From contig OZ252236.1 of the NCBI GenBank assembly GCA_965249455.1, forward strand, positions 4,898,001-4,962,000: a stretch of 64,000 bases of DNA, written 5' to 3'. Made by a program: the position numbers and the translations under genes. The number at the start of each line of letters is the position of its first letter. Within the stretch, counting starts at the first letter, position 1. The stretch is from Jiulongibacter sp024742395. GTDB lineage: Bacteria > Bacteroidota > Bacteroidia > Cytophagales > Spirosomataceae. Under the pieces are notes generated by a model, which saw nothing but the letters and a program-made list of their open reading frames with translations, did no database searches and had not been told where the DNA came from. Shown piece by piece: positions 60,157-64,000 of the stretch.

Positions 60157-62523
60157 ATGAAAAACTTAGTTTTAATATTCTTGGTATTAGGCCTGACAGT
60201 GCCATGCACTGCTCAAAAAAGCAGTGTAAATCTATTTGTCGCTAAAAATGGAAAAACAACAAATACTGGCTCAAAAGAACAACCCTTCGAAGGATTGGAA
60301 AGTGCCGTAAAAAAAGCCAGTGAATTAAGAGCGAACAAACCTGACGCAGACATTAGTATTACTATTGCAAAAGGAGATTACTCTTTAAGCAGCCCAATCA
60401 TAATCCCACCTAATTTAAGCGGATTGACTATCAAAGGTACAAACGCCTCTGAAGTCATAATAAAGGGATCGAAAGCTTTAAAAACTGCCTGGCAAAAACA
60501 TACGGATGCTATTTACGTAACCACCGTTCCTGAAAATATTGATTTTGACCAATTGGTGGTAAACGGCAAAGTCCAGATTTTAGCTCGCTATCCAAACTAC
60601 AACGAAAGCTCACAATATTGGCAGGGCTATGCGGCAGATGCTATTTCAAAAGAAAGATTGGCTACATGGAAAAACCCTCAGGGAGCTATATTTAATGTTT
60701 TACACTCAGGCAGATGGGGTGGATTTCATTATTTAATAACGGGCATAAACAAAGACGGCACCGCAATTTTAGCAGGTGGCCAGCAAAACAACAGATACTC
60801 AAAACCTCATGAGGAATTCAGGATGGTAGAAAATGTATTTGAAGAACTTGATAGCCCAGGCGAATGGTATTTAGACAAATCAGCTCATAAATTATACTAC
60901 TGGCCTACCCACAGTATCGACTTACGCACTGCCCACGTAGACGTTTCACAGCTTAAAGACCTTATTCAAATCGTAGGTTCAATAGAAAACCCCGTAAAAG
61001 ATGTTAGTATCAGCGGTATCTCTTTCCAAAATACCAGACGAACTTTCATGGAAGATTTTGAGCCGCTTTTACGCAGCGACTGGACCATTTACAGGGGTAG
61101 TGTAGTATTCTTGGAAGGCACTGAGAATTGTAAAATAGAGGCTAACGAATTTGTGAACTTAGGTGGTAACGCTATCATGGCCAGCAAATACAATGACGGC
61201 TTAGTGATCCGGGGTAATCATATTCACGAATGTGGTGCCAGTGCCGTATCGTTTATCGGCGACCCGTCTGCGGTTAGGTCGCCTTCTTTTAATTATGATG
61301 AATTTGTGCCGCTTGCAAACATGGACACGGTTTCCGGTCCACAAAATGAATTGTATCCCAGAAACTGCCTGGTAGTAGATAATCTCATTTACCGAATCGG
61401 GAGAATAGAAAAACAAACAGCGGGTGTTCAAATCTCAATGGCGATGGACATAACTGTTAGACACAACAGCATTTATGATGTTCCAAGAGCCGGAATAAAC
61501 ATCGGTGATGGCACTTGGGGTGGTCATATTTTAGAGTTTAATGATGTCTTTAACACAGTTTTAGAAACCAGCGATCACGGCTCTTTTAACTCTTGGGGAA
61601 GAGACCGTTTCTGGCATCCAAATCGGAATGTCATGGATAGCATTGTGGCAGCACATCCTGACATGTATAAATGGGACGCCATAAAAACTACCATTATCAG
61701 AAACAACAGATTCAGGTGCGACCACGGTTGGGATATTGACCTGGACGACGGTTCTTCTAATTATCACATTTACAACAATCTGCTGCTGCATAACGGCCTA
61801 AAGCTCCGCGAAGGGCTAAACAGAGTGGTAGAAAACAATATTATTGTCAATAACTCTTTGCACCCTCATGTTTGGTTTGAAAACAGTGAAGATGTTTTTA
61901 AACATAATATCGTAAGTGACGGCTACAAAGACATAAGACTTTCTGGCTGGGGAAAAGAATTAGACTATAATTTATTCCCAAATGAAGTGGCACTGATGAA
62001 ATCTCAACTTTATGACAGAGATAAGCACAGCATTTACGGTGATCCCATGTTTAAGAACCCTAAAAACCTCGATTTTACGGTGGCAGCTAACTCTCCGGCT
62101 TTAAAAATAGGTTTTAAAAACTTTGCGATGCATCAGTTTGGCTTACAAAAACCTGAATTAAAAGCTATTGCCAAAACACCAGCGGGCATTGAGCTGGCAA
62201 CTATATCGGCTACCGAAAAAGAAATTGCCCCTGAAGTGCCTTGGTTAGGAAATAGCATTAAAAGCGTGGAGTCTATGCAAGAACAATCTGCCTACGGCTT
62301 AAGCAAAGCGGAAGGCGTAATAGTAGTAAGTATTCGGAAAGATAGCCCGGCTGTTAAAAACGACGGCCTGAAAAAAGGTGATGTTATTCTGGAAGCGGCG
62401 GGTAAAAAAGTCAGAACGGTTAAAGACTTTTTCCAAATTAATTTAGACAACAAGACAGACAACCTGAACTTATTAATAATGCGTAATCAATCAGAAAAAA
62501 ATATAACTATTAAAACTAAATAA
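60157..62523 (+). CDS. Right-handed beta-helix protein (GH141-like) with C-terminal PDZ domain
   Basis: 788 residues with a signal peptide (P-C-T-A-Q). Residues about 25-640 are a parallel beta-helix of the kind found in GH141 and related glycosidases (opening F-V-A-K-N-G, G-S-K-E-Q-P-F; W-Y-L-D-K-S-A-H-K-L-Y-Y-W-P; many I-x-x-N-x-I turns). Residues about 690-788 are a PDZ domain (I-V-V-S-I-R-K-D-S-P-A, L-K-K-G-D-V-I-L). GH141 includes alpha-fucosidase and xylanase activities, so a glycosidase is likely but not proven. PDZ on such an enzyme is unusual. The GH29 gene follows with no gap. Confidence 0.82.
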   Translation: MKNLVLIFLVLGLTVPCTAQKSSVNLFVAKNGKTTNTGSKEQPFEGLESAVKKASELRANKPDADISITIAKGDYSLSSPIIIPPNLSGLTIKGTNASEVIIKGSKALKTAWQKHTDAIYVTTVPENIDFDQLVVNGKVQILARYPNYNESSQYWQGYAADAISKERLATWKNPQGAIFNVLHSGRWGGFHYLITGINKDGTAILAGGQQNNRYSKPHEEFRMVENVFEELDSPGEWYLDKSAHKLYYWPTHSIDLRTAHVDVSQLKDLIQIVGSIENPVKDVSISGISFQNTRRTFMEDFEPLLRSDWTIYRGSVVFLEGTENCKIEANEFVNLGGNAIMASKYNDGLVIRGNHIHECGASAVSFIGDPSAVRSPSFNYDEFVPLANMDTVSGPQNELYPRNCLVVDNLIYRIGRIEKQTAGVQISMAMDITVRHNSIYDVPRAGINIGDGTWGGHILEFNDVFNTVLETSDHGSFNSWGRDRFWHPNRNVMDSIVAAHPDMYKWDAIKTTIIRNNRFRCDHGWDIDLDDGSSNYHIYNNLLLHNGLKLREGLNRVVENNIIVNNSLHPHVWFENSEDVFKHNIVSDGYKDIRLSGWGKELDYNLFPNEVALMKSQLYDRDKHSIYGDPMFKNPKNLDFTVAANSPALKIGFKNFAMHQFGLQKPELKAIAKTPAGIELATISATEKEIAPEVPWLGNSIKSVESMQEQSAYGLSKAEGVIVVSIRKDSPAVKNDGLKKGDVILEAAGKKVRTVKDFFQINLDNKTDNLNLLIMRNQSEKNITIKTK

Positions 62524-63897
62524 ATGAAGATGAAATACTTACAAAAATTAGCCCTGCTATCACTGGTGGTCTTTACTACCCATATTGGGTTTGCCCAAAG
62601 CAGTGCCAACACAAAAAAACTTAACGACGACGAGCGGATGGCCTGGTGGCGAGATGCCAAATTCGGTATGTTTATTCACTGGGGTGCTTACTCAATAATC
62701 GGCGGCGAAAGAGGAACTAATATTGCCGGTGGTGGAGCAGAATGGGCCATGGATAAGCTTGATTATACTGTAGAAGAATATGAGAAATTTCCCCGCATGT
62801 TTAATCCTGAATTATTCGATGCAGACGCATGGGTAACTATGGCAAAAAATGCCGGAATGAAGTACATTGTCATTACTTCAAAACATCATGATGGTTTTGG
62901 CTTATGGGATTCTAAAGTATCAAATTATGACATCATGGATACGGCCCCTTTTAAACGAGATATTCTTAAGGAGTTATCTGAAGCGTGTAAAAAACAGGGT
63001 ATCATATTTTGCTTTTACTATTCTATTGTTGACTGGCATCATCCACAAGCACAAGGAAATCTATATCCTAATTACAATATCGCTCAGCATAATGACCCTT
63101 CGGTTGTAAATCCAAAATTTCCTGAATATTACAAAAACTACCTGAAGCCACAAGTAAAGGAGCTACTGACCAATTACGGCGATATCGGGGTGGTTTGGTT
63201 TGATGGCGATTGGATTTCAGATTACACCACCGAAATGGGTAAAGATCTGTACAAATTCATACGTGAGATTCAGCCAAACACCATTGTAAACAATCGTGTA
63301 GATAAAGGCCGTAAAGGAATGGAAGGCATGGATGAAGAAGGCGATTTTGCCGGTGATTTTGGAACTCCGGAACAAGAAATACCGGATACAGGAATTGACT
63401 CTGACTGGGAAGCCTGCATGACGATGAATGGCTCTTGGGGTTATAAACCATCAGATAATAAGTGGAAAAGCAGCGAGGACCTTATCCAGAAATTAGTAGA
63501 TATTGTTTCCAAAGGCGGTAACTTTTTATTAAACATCGGGCCAGACGGTTTTGGCAGATTCCCTTCAGAAAGTATCCGACGTTTACAGGCCATGGGAGAA
63601 TGGACGAAAGCTAACGGTGAAGCTATTTATGGAGCTTCGGCGAGTCCTTTTGAGAAACCAAAGTGGGGTCGTTATACCGAAAAAGATGGCGTCATTTACG
63701 CACATGTTTTTGAATGGCCAAAAACCGGAACATTAAAGCTACACAAAGACATTAAAGTTAAAAGAGCCACAGTATTAACCGATCCTGATACCACTTTAGA
63801 TTTTCTTAAAACATCTAGTGATGTATTAGTGAGCGTCCCTTTATTGGCTCCAGATGCTACTGTTTCTGTTATTAAGCTAGAATTGACTACTAAATAA
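62524..63897 (+). CDS. Alpha-L-fucosidase, GH29 family
   Basis: 457 residues with a signal peptide (G-F-A-Q). The barrel shows F-G-M-F-I-H-W-G-A-Y, S-K-H-H-D-G-F and the nucleophile-type Asp227 in V-V-W-F-D-G-D-W, then L-L-N-I-G-P-D-G. A C-terminal beta domain is short. It releases alpha-fucose by a retaining mechanism in the periplasm. The product set of the operon (sulfatase, lyases, fucosidase) points to a fucosylated, sulfated, uronate-containing glycan. Confidence 0.95.
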   Translation: MKMKYLQKLALLSLVVFTTHIGFAQSSANTKKLNDDERMAWWRDAKFGMFIHWGAYSIIGGERGTNIAGGGAEWAMDKLDYTVEEYEKFPRMFNPELFDADAWVTMAKNAGMKYIVITSKHHDGFGLWDSKVSNYDIMDTAPFKRDILKELSEACKKQGIIFCFYYSIVDWHHPQAQGNLYPNYNIAQHNDPSVVNPKFPEYYKNYLKPQVKELLTNYGDIGVVWFDGDWISDYTTEMGKDLYKFIREIQPNTIVNNRVDKGRKGMEGMDEEGDFAGDFGTPEQEIPDTGIDSDWEACMTMNGSWGYKPSDNKWKSSEDLIQKLVDIVSKGGNFLLNIGPDGFGRFPSESIRRLQAMGEWTKANGEAIYGASASPFEKPKWGRYTEKDGVIYAHVFEWPKTGTLKLHKDIKVKRATVLTDPDTTLDFLKTSSDVLVSVPLLAPDATVSVIKLELTTK

Positions 63898-63941
63898 GCT
63901 GTTATTCACTCAAATAACACATAATTTATAGTCCATGAAAC

Positions 63942-64000
63942 ATGAGTAATACGGCAAACCACGCAAAAGGAATAATATTGCACTTAGTAAAAGTTGGGAA
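63942..64000 (+). CDS. Possible start of the next gene (cut by window end)
   Basis: An ATG at 63942 opens a frame that stays open to the last base (19 codons, M-S-N-T-A-N-H-A-K-G). It could be the N-terminal part of the next locus gene. Too little is visible to say, and a later start beyond the window is equally likely. Confidence 0.25.
   Translation, partial: MSNTANHAKGIILHLVKVG

Overview
The window is a Bacteroidota chromosome segment. The best guess is a Cytophagales-like, probably marine or otherwise polysaccharide-degrading bacterium. The pointers are a type IX secretion C-terminal tail (gene at 9623-10876), promoters with the phylum's TAnnTTTG -7 box, DUF3078, DUF3467, DUF2911 and DUF4861 proteins, a hybrid two-component regulator of the polysaccharide-utilisation type, and AT-rich DNA. 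The taxon below phylum level is inference.

Bases 1-34000 are mostly housekeeping. In order they hold: a partial unknown gene and a PspC protein; a small-protein/membrane-protein/histidine kinase/response regulator operon (748-3241); RidA, ChrA, YceI and a 2OG-Fe(II) oxygenase; trpF-like/recR/clpS; a sodium:solute symporter; a T9SS zincin; an isolated nuoAB pair; an ECF sigma/mscS/DUF3078/mscL stress cluster (12523-15499); the cell division cluster ftsW-murG-[arginyltransferase-like]-ftsQ-ftsA-ftsZ (15714-22251), which lacks murC; fusA on the opposite strand from rpsL-rpsG; a Gfo/Idh/MocA protein; two unusual lipoproteins; rsmG; a glycosyltransferase; tgt; and tRNA-Asn(GTT).

Bases 34072-39475 look like a small, decayed, AT-rich genomic island at tRNA-Asn. 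A 13-bp copy of the tRNA 3' end recurs at 38733, followed at once by a terminator. Between the copies lie the 3' remnant of another tRNA, several inverted and direct repeats, an XRE regulator with coiled coil, a Fic AMP-transferase with its inhibitory motif, and a large unrecognised protein with an HEPN-type RNxxxH motif whose frame can be extended by a -1 shift at an A8 run. No integrase or transposase was seen. Past the repeat are a cluster of GTTTC/GAAAC palindromes and a broken zinc-ribbon gene. This is the best candidate here for an undescribed defence or toxin system.

Bases 39491 to the end form a uronate/sulfated-polysaccharide utilisation locus. The minus-strand operon kduI-kduD-DUF4861 diverges from a LacI regulator with a 12-bp palindromic operator between them. 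A 1395-residue hybrid two-component sensor follows, then a GH97 that overlaps a sulfatase C-terminal remnant, then a tightly packed plus-strand operon: sulfatase, heparinase II/III-type lyase, GH97, second lyase, esterase, beta-helix-PDZ protein and GH29 fucosidase. The suggested scheme (inference) is that exported enzymes remove sulfate, acyl, fucose and alpha-hexose decorations, the lyases release unsaturated uronates, and KduI/KduD carry these towards 2-keto-3-deoxygluconate. No SusC/SusD pair and no GH88/GH105 lies inside the window.
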